From Saccharothrix algeriensis (GTDB lineage: Bacteria > Actinomycetota > Actinomycetes > Mycobacteriales > Pseudonocardiaceae): a DNA stretch of 64,000 bases. Made by a program: the position numbers and the translations under genes. The DNA is taken from assembly GCF_016907655.1 (NCBI RefSeq), contig NZ_JAFBCL010000001.1, forward strand, positions 3,754,001 through 3,818,000, read 5' to 3'. The notes beneath the pieces were generated by a model. It made no database searches. It was not told where the DNA came from and worked only from the letters and a program-made list of their open reading frames with translations. Below, in pieces: positions 8,322 through 17,218 of this stretch. Numbering within the stretch: the first letter of the stretch is position 1; every line of letters begins with the position of its first letter.

Positions 8322-9434
8322 TCAGCCGGTCTGGCCGATCCCGTCGACGACCTTGGTCGTGATCGAGCTGTACCCCGTCACGGTGCCCGGGGCGATCCAC
8401 GGGTAGTGCGGCTGCGGGCCGGCCACGGTGCGCTCGCCGATGAACTCGCCGGTCGCCGGGTCCACGATCAGGTCGCGGCGCTCCTTCTCGTCCTGGATGC
8501 CGATCGCCACGCCGGTCCGGCCGTCCAGGGTGACCGCCTGGTCGTGGACCTGCACCCCGTCGAGCAGCGCCAGCGCCCGGTACCAGGAGGCGCGCAGGTC
8601 GGCGGGCATCAGGCCGGCGCGCAGCAGCTCCACGCCCCAGTGGAACATCGTCGCCGGGGCCGAGCCGCGGTGCGCCGTGGCGGTGCGCAGGTACTCCACG
8701 ACGGCCTGCGGGTCGCGCGGCAGCGTGGTGTAGAACTCCGGGTTGTCCCAGTCCGTCGGGTCGCCGCAGAGCTTCGTCGGCTGGGAGGCGGGGAAGAAGT
8801 CGCCGCACTTGCCCCGCCGCTCACCGGTGTCGGTGTCCAGCGCTTTGGGCTCGGGCGCCTCGGACCGCGGGACGTTGCCGCCCAGCCACTCCAGGCCCGG
8901 CAGCCAGCTGCGCCGCTCCAGCCAGTCCTGCGACTGGTCCTGCGGGATCCACACCTCGCGGGCGGTCTCCTTCAGGTACGTGAAGCCCCGGGGGGACTGG
9001 TCGGGGTCGCCCGCCGGCGCGCCGAACTGCGTGCCGTGCGCGTTCCAGGAGTGCGCGGAGATGTAGCGGTACTGGCCGGGCGCGAGCACCGGGTCGACGG
9101 CCTTGATCGCGTCGGCCGCGGTGTTCAGGGCCTCCTGCGCGGAGATCAGCCGCACCTGCGGCGCGGAGGTCGCGGTGGGCGTCCCGGCCGCGACGTCGTC
9201 GCCCCGCCGGGGCGCCTCGGCGCCGTTGGTCGCCACGACCCCGACGACCAGGGCCGCCGCCGCGGCGGCGGAGACGGGCAGGAGCCACCGCCGGGAGCGG
9301 CGACCGGTGCGCTGCGGGCCCTGCTCCGCGGCGGCGGCGGCCAGCACGCGGGCCCGGACGTCGTCCAGCGGCGCGTCGGCGGTCCGGGCGGCGTGGTTGA
9401 TCCGGTCGAGGGCTTCGTCGAGTTCGTGCGTCAT
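8322..9434 (-). CDS. CU044_5270-type membrane protein, sigma-linked
   Basis: Protein of 370 residues: a cytosolic N-terminus of about 48 residues, one membrane helix at about 50-69, then a large exterior domain. The layout and the position directly after an ECF sigma factor match the CU044_5270 family, which commonly accompanies such sigma factors in actinomycetes. No zinc-binding anti-sigma motif is present in the N-terminal part, so calling it an anti-sigma factor would be inference only. The start ATG overlaps the sigma stop codon (ATGA), implying coupled translation. Two cysteines in the exterior domain (around GKCGDFF and KLCGDP) could form a disulfide. Confidence 0.8.
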   Translation of the reverse strand: MTHELDEALDRINHAARTADAPLDDVRARVLAAAAAEQGPQRTGRRSRRWLLPVSAAAAAALVVGVVATNGAEAPRRGDDVAAGTPTATSAPQVRLISAQEALNTAADAIKAVDPVLAPGQYRYISAHSWNAHGTQFGAPAGDPDQSPRGFTYLKETAREVWIPQDQSQDWLERRSWLPGLEWLGGNVPRSEAPEPKALDTDTGERRGKCGDFFPASQPTKLCGDPTDWDNPEFYTTLPRDPQAVVEYLRTATAHRGSAPATMFHWGVELLRAGLMPADLRASWYRALALLDGVQVHDQAVTLDGRTGVAIGIQDEKERRDLIVDPATGEFIGERTVAGPQPHYPWIAPGTVTGYSSITTKVVDGIGQTG

Positions 9435-10027
9435 CGGGTCTCCTCGGTGAGCAGCGCCTGGAGCCGGGCGCGGACCCGGTGCAGGCGGGAGCGGACGGTG
9501 CTGGCGGGCTCGCCGAGCGCCTCGGCGACCTCGGCGGGGGACAGCCCGGCCCACGACGTGAGCAGCAGGACGTCGCGGTCCTCCTCGCGCAGGTCGGTCA
9601 GCGCCCGCGCGATCACCCGGGACGCCCGTTGCGCGTCCACCCGGTCGGCGACGAACGCGCCGTGGTCGGGCTCGGGGCGGCCGACGGCCCGCAGCCCGGC
9701 CCGGTGGCCGCGCACCTCCTTGCGGACGTGCTCGCGCACCAGGTTGGTGGCGATGCCGTAGAGCCAGCCCTTGATCGGGGCCTGCTCGGGGTCGTAGCTG
9801 TGCCGCCGCCGCAGCGCGACCAGGAACGTCTCGGCCACCAGGTCGTCGGCGGCGGACTCGCCGACCCGACCGGCCAGGTACCCGCGCAGCTGCCGCGCGT
9901 GCGCGTCGAACAGCTCGGCGAACACGCCCGCGACGTCCGGCCCGCGCAGGTCCGGCGGTTTCTCCAGTGCTGTGGTCACACACCGGTTGGCCGCGGGACC
10001 CGCCGGCGTCCCGGTGTCCTCGGTCAC
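9431..10027 (-). CDS. ECF-type RNA polymerase sigma factor
   Basis: Sigma-70 family factor of 198 residues with region 2 (about 35-105, containing DDLVAETFLVALRRR and GWLYGIATNLVREHVRK) and region 4 (about 140-195, with the helix-turn-helix LSPAEVAEALGEPASTVRSRLHR). Its GTG start overlaps the stop codon of the isochorismate synthase gene (GTGA), and its stop overlaps the next start (ATGA), so all three genes are one coupled unit. No zinc-dependent or extra C-terminal sensory domain is visible. The signal it answers to is unknown; linkage suggests envelope, iron or quinone status. Confidence 0.9.
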   Translation of the reverse strand: MTEDTGTPAGPAANRCVTTALEKPPDLRGPDVAGVFAELFDAHARQLRGYLAGRVGESAADDLVAETFLVALRRRHSYDPEQAPIKGWLYGIATNLVREHVRKEVRGHRAGLRAVGRPEPDHGAFVADRVDAQRASRVIARALTDLREEDRDVLLLTSWAGLSPAEVAEALGEPASTVRSRLHRVRARLQALLTEETR

Positions 10028-11271
10028 AGCCCTTCGAGGGCCTCGCGGAGCGGGCGCGTCTTGGCGTGCGCCTCCCGCACCTCCTCGTCCGGGTCCGACC
10101 CCGCGACCACGCCGCAGCCGGCGAACAGCCGCGCCGTGCGGCCCTCGACCAGCGCGCAGCGCAGCGCGACGCCCAGCTCCCCGTCGCCGGCGGCGTCGAC
10201 CCAGCCGACCGGGCCCGCGTACCGGCCCCGGTCCAGGCCCTCCAGCTCCGCGATCGCGGCCACGGCCTCGGCGCGCGGCGTGCCGCCGACGGCCGCCGTG
10301 GGGTGCAGGGCCGCGGCCAGGCGCAGCAGCGACGGCGCGGCGCGCGGGTCGCCCGCCTCGCGCAGGGCGCCCACGACGTCGCTGGACAGGTGCGAGACGT
10401 TCGGCAGCCGCAGCACCGAGGGCCCGTCGACCGACAGCGACCCGCAGAACGGCCGCAGCGCCCCGGTCAGCGACGCCACCGCGTGCTCGTGCTCCTCGCG
10501 GTCCTTCGCGGAGGCCAGCAGGGCCGCCGCCAGCTCGTCGCCGGTCGCCCCCTCGCGCGGCCAGGTGGTGCCCGCGAGCACCCGCGACTCGACCACCGCG
10601 CCGGAGCGGCGCAGCAGCAGCTCTGGGGTCGCGCCGACCAGCCCGTCCACCGCGTACGCCCAGCACCGCGGGTAGCGGCGGGCCAGGCCGGCCAGCAGGA
10701 AGCGCTGGTCGATCGGGGCGTCGGCGACCGCCAGCAGGTCGTGCGCGAGGACCACCTTGGCCAGCTCGCCCGCGCGCATCCGCCGCACGGCGGCGCCCAC
10801 CGCCTCCCGGTACGCCGCCACGGGCAGCCGCCCGTCGGAGTACCGCACGGCCGAGGGCCGCCGCACCGGGTGGACCGGCGCGGCGGCGGCGGCGCCGATC
10901 GTGGTCACCCAGGCGCGGCCGGCCCGGACGCCGACCACCACCTCGGGCACCACCAGCACCGAGTGGCCGGGCCGGTCGGCGAAGGCCAGCGAGGCGAACG
11001 CCACGGGACCGGTGCCCGGCGCGCCCACCTCGTCGGTCACGTCGAGCCCCGCGGCGAACTCCCGCCACCAGTCGTCGGCGGCGGCGAACCGGTCCGGCCC
11101 GGACACCTCGAAGCGGGCGGCCTCGCCCCAGCCGACCAGGCCGGACCCCTCGCGCACCCAGGCCAGCGCCCCGGTCGGCGCGGGCAGCCTGCCCAGCAGG
11201 CCGGCGACCCGCGCCGGCCGGGTGCGCACGGGCAGCCGGCGCCGGGCCCGCGGGAGGGGAGCTGTGGTCAC
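10024..11271 (-). CDS. menF: Isochorismate synthase
   Basis: Chorismate-utilising enzyme converting chorismate to isochorismate for menaquinone (or a siderophore). The 415-residue protein carries the catalytic lysine region ELAKVVLAHD, the loop GTTWPREGATGDE, SHLSSDV, the LHPTAAVGGTPR block and the C-terminal FAGCGVV...EEVREAHAKT block typical of MenF/EntC/DhbC. With menD, menB, menE and menA nearby, MenF is the likelier role than siderophore synthesis. The GTG start is supported by TACCCT (11284-11279) 7 nt upstream. It heads the operon with the ECF sigma factor, an unusual partner. Confidence 0.92.
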   Translation of the reverse strand: MTTAPLPRARRRLPVRTRPARVAGLLGRLPAPTGALAWVREGSGLVGWGEAARFEVSGPDRFAAADDWWREFAAGLDVTDEVGAPGTGPVAFASLAFADRPGHSVLVVPEVVVGVRAGRAWVTTIGAAAAAPVHPVRRPSAVRYSDGRLPVAAYREAVGAAVRRMRAGELAKVVLAHDLLAVADAPIDQRFLLAGLARRYPRCWAYAVDGLVGATPELLLRRSGAVVESRVLAGTTWPREGATGDELAAALLASAKDREEHEHAVASLTGALRPFCGSLSVDGPSVLRLPNVSHLSSDVVGALREAGDPRAAPSLLRLAAALHPTAAVGGTPRAEAVAAIAELEGLDRGRYAGPVGWVDAAGDGELGVALRCALVEGRTARLFAGCGVVAGSDPDEEVREAHAKTRPLREALEGL

Positions 11272-11278
11272 GCGACCG

Positions 11279-11284
11279 AGGGTA
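11279..11284 (-). promoter_or_regulatory. -10 element of leaderless menF
   Basis: TACCCT on the minus strand, 7 nt before the GTG at 11271. The divergent DUF3592-type gene starts only 63 bp away, so the two promoters lie back to back. Confidence 0.45.
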
Positions 11285-11320
11285 TGGACTCGCCCCTGAG
11301 ATTCCGCGCCCGGCCGGCCC

Positions 11321-11326
11321 TAGACT
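11321..11326 (+). promoter_or_regulatory. -10 element of DUF3592-type gene
   Basis: TAGACT, 8 nt upstream of the GTG at 11335. There is no Shine-Dalgarno sequence. Confidence 0.4.
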
Positions 11327-11334
11327 CCTCAGCT

Positions 11335-11784
11335 GTGGTGGACAACGCGGCGCCCGGCCCGCTGGGCAGGATCGGCGGCGGCCGGCGGTTCGGGCTGCCG
11401 GCCGTGCGGGCGCTGCTGGTGCTCGGCGCGGTCGTGACGCTGATCGGCGTGGTGCTGCTGGCCGCGTGCCTGCGCAACGACCTGGCGATCGAGAAGAGGC
11501 TCGGCCGGGCGACCGCCGAGGTGGTCTCGGTGTCGTTCCAGCGCACGGTGGTCCGGTTCGCGACGCCGGACGGCGCGGTGCACAGCCCGGAGCAGGGCGT
11601 GCTGTACCCGGACGGGCTGGAGCCCGGCCAGCTGGTCCGCATCGAGTACGACACCGCCGACCCGGAGCTGGCGCGGGTGGCCGAGCGCACCTGGGCGCTG
11701 GCGATCCTGCCGATCTCGACGTTCCTGCTCGCCGTGTGGGCGGTGCTGCTGCCGCTGGTCTGGTGGATCCGCCGGCGCTTGTGA
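11335..11784 (+). CDS. DUF3592-type membrane protein
   Basis: Small protein of 149 residues with a hydrophobic helix at about residues 25-48, an exterior beta-rich domain (TAEVVSVSFQRTVVRF, then GLEPGQLVRIEYDTADP) and a second helix near the C-terminus followed by WIRRRL. This two-helix sandwich around a small beta domain is the DUF3592 layout; function is unknown. An in-frame ATG at 11284 would add 17 residues, but the -10-like TAGACT favours the GTG at 11335. It sits just upstream of paaA but probably is transcribed separately. Confidence 0.7.
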   Translation: MVDNAAPGPLGRIGGGRRFGLPAVRALLVLGAVVTLIGVVLLAACLRNDLAIEKRLGRATAEVVSVSFQRTVVRFATPDGAVHSPEQGVLYPDGLEPGQLVRIEYDTADPELARVAERTWALAILPISTFLLAVWAVLLPLVWWIRRRL

Positions 11785-11813
11785 CACTTGTTCCCGAATA
11801 CCGCCTCCGGATG

Positions 11814-11819
11814 TAACAT
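11814..11819 (+). promoter_or_regulatory. -10 element of paaA
   Basis: TAACAT lies 7 nt before the paaA ATG. A TTGTTC at 11788-11793 could be a -35, though the 20-nt spacing is long. I see no clear operator palindrome here. Confidence 0.45.
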
Positions 11820-11826
11820 CGGTCGC

Positions 11827-12771
11827 ATGGACCCGGAGGCGGAGTTCGAGCGCGCCGTGGCCGCGGAGCAGCGCGTGGAGCCGCGCGACTGGATGCCCGA
11901 CGGCTACCGCAGGACGCTGATCAGGCAGGTCGCGCAGCACGCGCACTCGGAGATCATCGGGATGCAGCCCGAGGGCAACTGGATCAGCCGCGCGCCCTCG
12001 CTGCGCCGCAAGGCGATCCTGCTGGCCAAGGTCCAGGACGAGGCGGGCCACGGGCTCTACCTCTACGCCGCGACCGAGACGCTGGGCGCGGACCGCGGCG
12101 AGCTGACCGAGAACCTGATCTCCGGGCGGCAGAAGTACTCCTCGATCTTCAACTACCCCACGCTGTCCTACGCCGACGTCGGCACCATCGGCTGGCTCGT
12201 GGACGGCGCGGCGATCTGCAACCAGGTGCCGCTGTGCCGGACGTCCTACGGCCCGTACGCGCGGGCCATGATCCGGATCTGCAAGGAGGAGTCCTTCCAC
12301 CAGCGGCAGGGCTACGAGCTGCTGATGACCATGATGAGCGGCACCGACGCGCAGCGGGCCATGGTGCAGGAGTCGGTGGACCGGTTCTGGTGGCCGTCGC
12401 TGATGATGTTCGGCCCGCCGGACTCGGAGAGCGCCAACACCGAGCGCTCGATGGCGTGGCGGATCAAGCGCAACACCAACGACGAGCTGCGCCAGAAGTT
12501 CGTCGACATGACCGTGCCGCAGGCGCGCAGGCTCGGCGTGACGCTGCCCGACCCGCAGTTGCGGTGGAACGCCGAGCGCGGGCACCACGACTTCGGCGAA
12601 CCGGACTGGGACGAGTTCCGGCGGGTCGTCGGCGGCAACGGCCCGGCCAACGCCCAGCGCGTCGCGCACCGGCGCAAGGCGCACGAGGACGGCGAGTGGG
12701 TGCGCGCCGCCGCCGCGGCGCACGCCGCCAAGCGCGCGACCGCCGCCCGGCCCGGGGGAGGTGCGGCATGA
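11827..12771 (+). CDS. paaA: Phenylacetyl-CoA epoxidase subunit A
   Basis: Catalytic alpha subunit of the multicomponent monooxygenase that forms the ring-1,2-epoxide of phenylacetyl-CoA. The 314-residue ferritin-like protein keeps the di-iron ligands: E42 in SEIIG, E72xxH75 in DEAGHG and E155xxH158 in EESFH. The ATG at 11827 is chosen over an upstream in-frame ATG at 11788 because of the -10-like TAACAT directly before it. First gene of paaABCDE, all with 4-bp overlaps or zero spacing. The phenylacetate-CoA ligase and beta-oxidation genes of the pathway are not in the window. Confidence 0.95.
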   Translation: MDPEAEFERAVAAEQRVEPRDWMPDGYRRTLIRQVAQHAHSEIIGMQPEGNWISRAPSLRRKAILLAKVQDEAGHGLYLYAATETLGADRGELTENLISGRQKYSSIFNYPTLSYADVGTIGWLVDGAAICNQVPLCRTSYGPYARAMIRICKEESFHQRQGYELLMTMMSGTDAQRAMVQESVDRFWWPSLMMFGPPDSESANTERSMAWRIKRNTNDELRQKFVDMTVPQARRLGVTLPDPQLRWNAERGHHDFGEPDWDEFRRVVGGNGPANAQRVAHRRKAHEDGEWVRAAAAAHAAKRATAARPGGGAA

Positions 12772-13052
12772 GCTCGTCCTGGCCGCTGTGGGAGGTGTTC
12801 GTGCGCGGCAAGCGCGGGCTCAACCACGTGCACGTCGGTTCCCTGCACGCGCCGGACGCCGAGATGGCCGTGCGCAACGCGCGCGACGTCTACACGCGGC
12901 GCAACGAGGGCGTGTCCATCTGGGTCGTGCCGGCCGCCGCGATCACCGCGTCGTCACCGGACGAGAAGGACCCGTTCTTCGCGCCCAGCGGCGACAAGGT
13001 CTACCGGCACCCGACGTTCTACGCGATCCCCGAGGACGTGCCGCACCTATGA
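12768..13052 (+). CDS. paaB: Phenylacetyl-CoA epoxidase subunit B
   Basis: Small subunit (94 residues) needed for assembly of the epoxidase, bridging PaaAC units in the enterobacterial complex. The family signature [20 protein letters not shown] is at the N-terminus, followed by [11 protein letters not shown] and [10 protein letters not shown]. It contains no metal site. Starts inside the paaA stop (ATGA) and ends inside the paaC start in the same way. Confidence 0.94.
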   Translation: MSSSWPLWEVFVRGKRGLNHVHVGSLHAPDAEMAVRNARDVYTRRNEGVSIWVVPAAAITASSPDEKDPFFAPSGDKVYRHPTFYAIPEDVPHL

Positions 13053-13930
13053 GCTTCGACAACGCCTACGAGTCGCTGATCGACCACGAGGACGCGCACT
13101 GGGCGTTCGGCACCGGCTTCTCCGAGGCGCTGCCGGGCGTCGACCGCGCGCTGCCGCCCGACCTGGCCGGGGAAGACCTGTTCGCCTACTGCCTGATGCT
13201 CGGCGACGACGCGCTGGTGCTGGCGCAGCGGCTGGCCGAGTGGTGCTCGCGCGCGCCCGAGCTGGAGGAGGACGTGGCGCTGGCCAACATCGCCCTGGAC
13301 CTGCTCGGGCAGGCCCGGCTGCTGCTGACGCGCGCGGGCGAGGCCGAGGGCGCGGGGCGGGACGAGGACGCGCTGGCCTACCTGCGCGACGAGCGCGACT
13401 TCCGCAACGTGCACCTCGCGGAGATCGAGTGCGGCCCGACGGCCGGCGGCGACTTCGCGACCACGATGGCGCGGCTGCTGGTGTTCTCGTCGTGGAAGGT
13501 CGCGCAGTACGGGCGGCTGCTCGCGTTCCCCGACCCGGTGGTGGCCGCGGTCGCCGCCAAGGGCCTGAAGGAGCTGGCCTACCACCGCGACCACGCGGCG
13601 CAGTGGGTCGTGCGGCTGGGCGACGGGACGCCCGAGTCGCACGAGCGGGTGCAGGCCGGCGTCGAGCGGGTGTGGCCGTACGTGGCCGAGCTGTTCACCG
13701 CGCACCCGGTGGAGCTGCGGCTGGGCGTGGACCCGGCACGACTGCGCCCCGAGGTGGACGACGTGCTGGACGCGGTGTTCGCCGCCGCCCTGCTCCGCCG
13801 CCCGGAGCCGGTGCCGGCCGCGCGGGTCGACGGGCGGGCGGGCCGCGACGGCGTGCACACCGAGGCGATGGGCTACCTGCTGGCCGAGCTGCAGCACGTG
13901 CACCGCTCGCTGCCGGGTGCGACGTGGTGA
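13049..13930 (+). CDS. paaC: Phenylacetyl-CoA epoxidase subunit C
   Basis: Structural ferritin-like beta subunit of the phenylacetyl-CoA epoxidase that pairs with PaaA. The 293-residue protein has the family segments DDALVLAQRLAEW, ANIALDLLGQARLLL, RDERDFRN and the KELAYHRDHAAQWVVRLGDG block. Unlike PaaA it is not expected to hold the working di-iron centre. Both ends overlap neighbours (ATGA with paaB, GTGA with paaD). Confidence 0.94.
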   Translation: MSFDNAYESLIDHEDAHWAFGTGFSEALPGVDRALPPDLAGEDLFAYCLMLGDDALVLAQRLAEWCSRAPELEEDVALANIALDLLGQARLLLTRAGEAEGAGRDEDALAYLRDERDFRNVHLAEIECGPTAGGDFATTMARLLVFSSWKVAQYGRLLAFPDPVVAAVAAKGLKELAYHRDHAAQWVVRLGDGTPESHERVQAGVERVWPYVAELFTAHPVELRLGVDPARLRPEVDDVLDAVFAAALLRRPEPVPAARVDGRAGRDGVHTEAMGYLLAELQHVHRSLPGATW

Positions 13931-14418
13931 CCGCGCTGGAGGTCGCGTCGCGGGTGCGCGACCCGGAGCTGCCCGTGCTGACCCTGGCCGACCTGGGCGT
14001 GCTGCGCGACGTCGTGGAGGAGGGCGGGCGGGTCCTGGTGACCATCACGCCCACCTACTCGGGCTGCCCCGCCGTCGAGGAGATGGGCGCGGACCTGCGG
14101 CGGTCCCTGCGCGCGGCCGGCTACCGGGACGTCGAGGTGCGGCTGTCGCTGGCGCCCGCCTGGACCACCGACTGGATCAGCGAGGACGGCCGGCGCAAGC
14201 TGGCCGAGGCGGGCATCGCGCCGCCGGCGCGGATCGGGCCGCGCGCCGCGGGCGGCCCGGTGCCGCTGAACCTGGCGCCGCCGGTGCGGCGGGTCGCCTG
14301 CCCGCGGTGCGGGTCGGCGCGGACCGAGGAGCTGTCCCGGTTCGGGTCGACGGCGTGCAAGGCCCTGCGGCGGTGCGCGGACTGCGCGGAGCCCTTCGAG
14401 CACCTCAAGGAGATCTAG
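13927..14418 (+). CDS. paaD: PaaD, Fe-S/metal maturation protein
   Basis: Accessory protein of 163 residues needed for a functional phenylacetyl-CoA epoxidase. The N-terminal MIP18/DUF59 domain shows RDPELPVLTLADLGV and TPTYSGCPA with the conserved cysteine C47. The C-terminus has a cysteine cluster C125xxC128 and C150xxC153 (plus C144), typical of PaaD zinc-ribbon tails. Start at the GTG that overlaps the paaC stop. Followed with no gap by paaE. Confidence 0.9.
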   Translation: MTALEVASRVRDPELPVLTLADLGVLRDVVEEGGRVLVTITPTYSGCPAVEEMGADLRRSLRAAGYRDVEVRLSLAPAWTTDWISEDGRRKLAEAGIAPPARIGPRAAGGPVPLNLAPPVRRVACPRCGSARTEELSRFGSTACKALRRCADCAEPFEHLKEI

Positions 14419-15453
14419 ATGGCGCGGCCGGTGTTCCACGAGCTGACCGTGGCCTCCGTCGACCGGCTGTGCGAGGACGCCGTCGCGGTCACCCTCGACG
14501 TGCCGGCCGGCCTGGCGGACGAGTTCGCGTTCCGGGCCGGGCAGCACCTGACGCTGCGCATCGGGCAGGAGCGGCGGTCGTACTCGATCTGCGCGCCGGA
14601 GGGCTCGCCGCCGCGGATCGGCGTGCGGCGGGTCGCCGGCGGGCTGTTCTCCGAGCACCTGGTCGACCGGGTCCGGCGCGGCGACGTGCTGGAGGTCCTG
14701 CCGCCGCAGGGCGGGTTCACCCCCGTGCCCGCGGCGCACCACGGCCTCGTCGTCGCCGGCTCGGGCATCACGCCGGCGCTGTCCATCGCGGCCACCGTGC
14801 TGGCCGACGGCGCTCGGGTGACCCTGCTGTACGGCAACCGGCGCGCCGACACCGTGATGTTCGCGGAGGAGCTGGCGGACCTCAAGGACCGCTACCCGGC
14901 GCGGCTGCAGCTGGTCCACGTGCTGTCCCGGGAACCGCGGGACGTGGAGCTGTTCAGCGGCCGGCTGGACGCCGCGAAGCTCCGGGCGCTGTTCGCCACC
15001 GTGGTGCCGTTCGCGTCGGTCGACCAGTGGTGGCTGTGCGGCCCGCACGGGATGGTGCGCGACGCGCGGGACGTGCTGTCGTCGCTGGGCGCGGACCCGT
15101 CGGCGGTGCACCACGAGCTGTTCTACGTCGACGAGCCGCCGCCACCGCCGCGCCGCGCCGAGGAGGTCCTGACCTCGGCCGCCGAGGGCACGGTGGTCCT
15201 GGACGGCCGGACCACCGCGGTGCCGCTGCCGCCCGACGTGCCGATCCTCGACGCGGCCCAGCGGGTGCGGTCCGACCTGCCCTTCGCGTGCAAGGGCGGC
15301 GTGTGCGGGACGTGCCGGGCGCGGGTCGTCGCGGGCGAGGTGGACATGCGGCGCAACTACGCCCTGGAGCCGCGCGAGGTCGCCGCCGGCTTCGTGCTGA
15401 CCTGCCAGTCGTTGCCGGCGTCACCGGCGGTCACCGTCGACTTCGACGCCTGA
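14419..15453 (+). CDS. paaE: Phenylacetyl-CoA epoxidase reductase
   Basis: NAD(P)H-dependent flavin/iron-sulfur reductase (344 residues) that feeds electrons to PaaA. Domains in order: FAD-binding barrel with RSYSIC at 53-58, nucleotide-binding domain with GSGITPALS from about 114 and a WLCGPHGMV block near 205-213, and a C-terminal plant-type [2Fe-2S] ferredoxin with cysteines C291, C296, C299 and C329. The ATG follows the paaD stop directly. Last gene of the paa operon as seen here. Confidence 0.94.
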   Translation: MARPVFHELTVASVDRLCEDAVAVTLDVPAGLADEFAFRAGQHLTLRIGQERRSYSICAPEGSPPRIGVRRVAGGLFSEHLVDRVRRGDVLEVLPPQGGFTPVPAAHHGLVVAGSGITPALSIAATVLADGARVTLLYGNRRADTVMFAEELADLKDRYPARLQLVHVLSREPRDVELFSGRLDAAKLRALFATVVPFASVDQWWLCGPHGMVRDARDVLSSLGADPSAVHHELFYVDEPPPPPRRAEEVLTSAAEGTVVLDGRTTAVPLPPDVPILDAAQRVRSDLPFACKGGVCGTCRARVVAGEVDMRRNYALEPREVAAGFVLTCQSLPASPAVTVDFDA

Positions 15454-15462
15454 TCTGGCACC

Positions 15463-16098
15463 ATGCCCGACATGGGGCGATCGGTGCTGCTGGGTCTGCT
15501 CATCGGCACTTTGGCGATGGCGTCGTTCATGGTGCTGGTGCTGACGGCCTCCGGGACGAGTTCGCCCGACCCGTCGTCCCTGGTCGACTTCGTGGCGATC
15601 GGCTTCGTGTCCGTGCTGCTCGGCGGCGTGCCCGGGACCCTGGTCGGCCTCGTGGTGGGCGCGGTGCGGACCAGGAACCGGCGGCCCGTCCTGCCGCACG
15701 TCCCGCCACCCCCGCCGCCGCTGCCGCCGCCCGCTCCCGCCGCGGTGCCCGACCGGTGGGCGGCGCTGGTCGCGCGGGCCGAGCTGGCGGTGCGGCGGGT
15801 GCACGCGGTGGTCGCCACCGTGCCGCCGTCGGCGGCGCGCGAGTGGATGGTGCGGATCGCCGCGCAGTTCGACGGGGAGCTGGGCGGCGTGCGGCGCGTC
15901 GCCGACCTGGGCCGCGCCCTGGGCGCCGACCGCGACCACCCGGTGTCCGCGCGGCTGCACGCGGTCGTGCGGGACTTCACCGCGTTCGAGGACGAGGTGG
16001 GGCGGGTGGCCCTCCAGATGTTCAGCCGGCCTTCGCTGGACGCGGTGCGGGTGCACCTGGAGATGCTGGAGCGCCAGCTGCCGCACCTGAGCGACTAG
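15463..16098 (+). CDS. Hypothetical proline-rich membrane protein
   Basis: Unrecognised protein of 211 residues. Two hydrophobic helices (about 8-30 and 42-67) are followed by a basic stop, a run of prolines (residues about 77-97) and a soluble helical domain of about 110 residues. An ATG three codons downstream (15472) is an equally good start. It lies 9 bp after paaE and may be read through from the paa operon, but nothing in it points to phenylacetate metabolism. Confidence 0.6.
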   Translation: MPDMGRSVLLGLLIGTLAMASFMVLVLTASGTSSPDPSSLVDFVAIGFVSVLLGGVPGTLVGLVVGAVRTRNRRPVLPHVPPPPPPLPPPAPAAVPDRWAALVARAELAVRRVHAVVATVPPSAAREWMVRIAAQFDGELGGVRRVADLGRALGADRDHPVSARLHAVVRDFTAFEDEVGRVALQMFSRPSLDAVRVHLEMLERQLPHLSD

Positions 16099-16238
16099 GC
16101 CGAATGCCGCCGGTGGGCACTTCCACCCCGTGGCCGGCCCCGGACAGCGCGAAGCCCGGCAACCCGTCGTCCGGCGGGTGAACCGGGCCCACTTCCGGCC
16201 CCTACTGGGACCGGCGGGGTGATCCTACGGCACGGCGG

Positions 16239-17063
16239 CTAGCGGGCCATCGAGGACTGCCACCACTCCAGGACCTCCTCCGCCACCTCCGGCATGGCCA
16301 CCAGCAGGCCGTCGACCGGCAGCGACGCGCCCTCGCCGCGCCGGTCCAGCACCGCCGCGCCCGACTCCACCGCCAGCGCCACCGCCCCGGCCACGTCCCA
16401 CTCGTGGTAGCTGTGCAGCACGGCCGCCGCCGCGTGGCCCAGCGCCACCTGCGCCACCGCCAGCGCCTTCGACCCGAGCACCCGCACGCCGGTCCCGGAC
16501 ACGGCCGCCCGCGAGATGAACTCGCCCATCCCCGGCCACGGGCCCGTGCGGGTCATCTCCGTGCAGACGATGGAGCTGACCGGCTGCCCCCCGAGCTTCA
16601 CCGGCGTCCCGTTCGCCCGCATCCCGCGCCCGCGCGCGGCGGCGTAGATCTGCGCCCGGTACGGGTCGGCCACCACGCCCACCACCGGGCCCCAGCGGTC
16701 CACCAGGGCCAGGCTGTACGCGCACCACGGCACGCCCGCGACGTAGTTCGCCGTGCCGTCCACCGGGTCGACCACCCAGCGGAACCCGACCTCCGGGGCC
16801 ACGTCCGCGTCGGTGTCCTCGCAGAACACCGGGATGTCGGGGAACTCCGCGGTCAGCACCCGCCGGGTGTGCCGCTCCAGGGTCCGGTCGGTGTCGGTCA
16901 CCCAGTCGAACGGGGACGTGCCGTCGGCGGGGCGGGCGCCGCGGCCCGCCGTCGCCATGATGACGTCGGACGCGTCGTTGGCGAGACGGCCCGCTGTCTC
17001 CAGCGCGATCGACACCAGTCCGGGATCGACGGGCTGAGCGGGTCGGGACGACAAGACGGTCAT
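16239..17063 (-). CDS. Inositol monophosphatase family protein
   Basis: Mg-dependent phosphatase of the IMPase/FBPase fold, 274 residues. The metal site shows DPVDGT at 99-104 and the downstream HEWDVAGAVALA; the usual GEE segment reads CED here. Substrates in this family include inositol phosphates, histidinol phosphate, fructose-1,6-bisphosphate and PAP, and I cannot tell which applies. It is divergent from the mannosyltransferase-like gene at 17219, so a role in phosphatidylinositol mannoside precursor supply is conceivable but unproven. Confidence 0.88.
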   Translation of the reverse strand: MTVLSSRPAQPVDPGLVSIALETAGRLANDASDVIMATAGRGARPADGTSPFDWVTDTDRTLERHTRRVLTAEFPDIPVFCEDTDADVAPEVGFRWVVDPVDGTANYVAGVPWCAYSLALVDRWGPVVGVVADPYRAQIYAAARGRGMRANGTPVKLGGQPVSSIVCTEMTRTGPWPGMGEFISRAAVSGTGVRVLGSKALAVAQVALGHAAAAVLHSYHEWDVAGAVALAVESGAAVLDRRGEGASLPVDGLLVAMPEVAEEVLEWWQSSMAR

Positions 17064-17218
17064 GCCGCACTAGTGTCACCGCTCCTGGTGTCCGCGACGC
17101 GTCCACCAGGTGAAGCGATGACGATCTCCGGGTCAACGTCAACCGCGACGCGAGGAGTTCCGCCGGCGTTCCCCGATCCGTCACGCCACCGTGTCCTGGG
17201 CACCGCAAGGTGATCGAC

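Noticed and set aside
9431..9434. Classical anti-sigma factor for the ECF sigma
   Set aside because: The downstream protein lacks the HxxxCxxC zinc motif in its cytosolic part. I call it a sigma-linked membrane protein and leave the anti-sigma role as inference.
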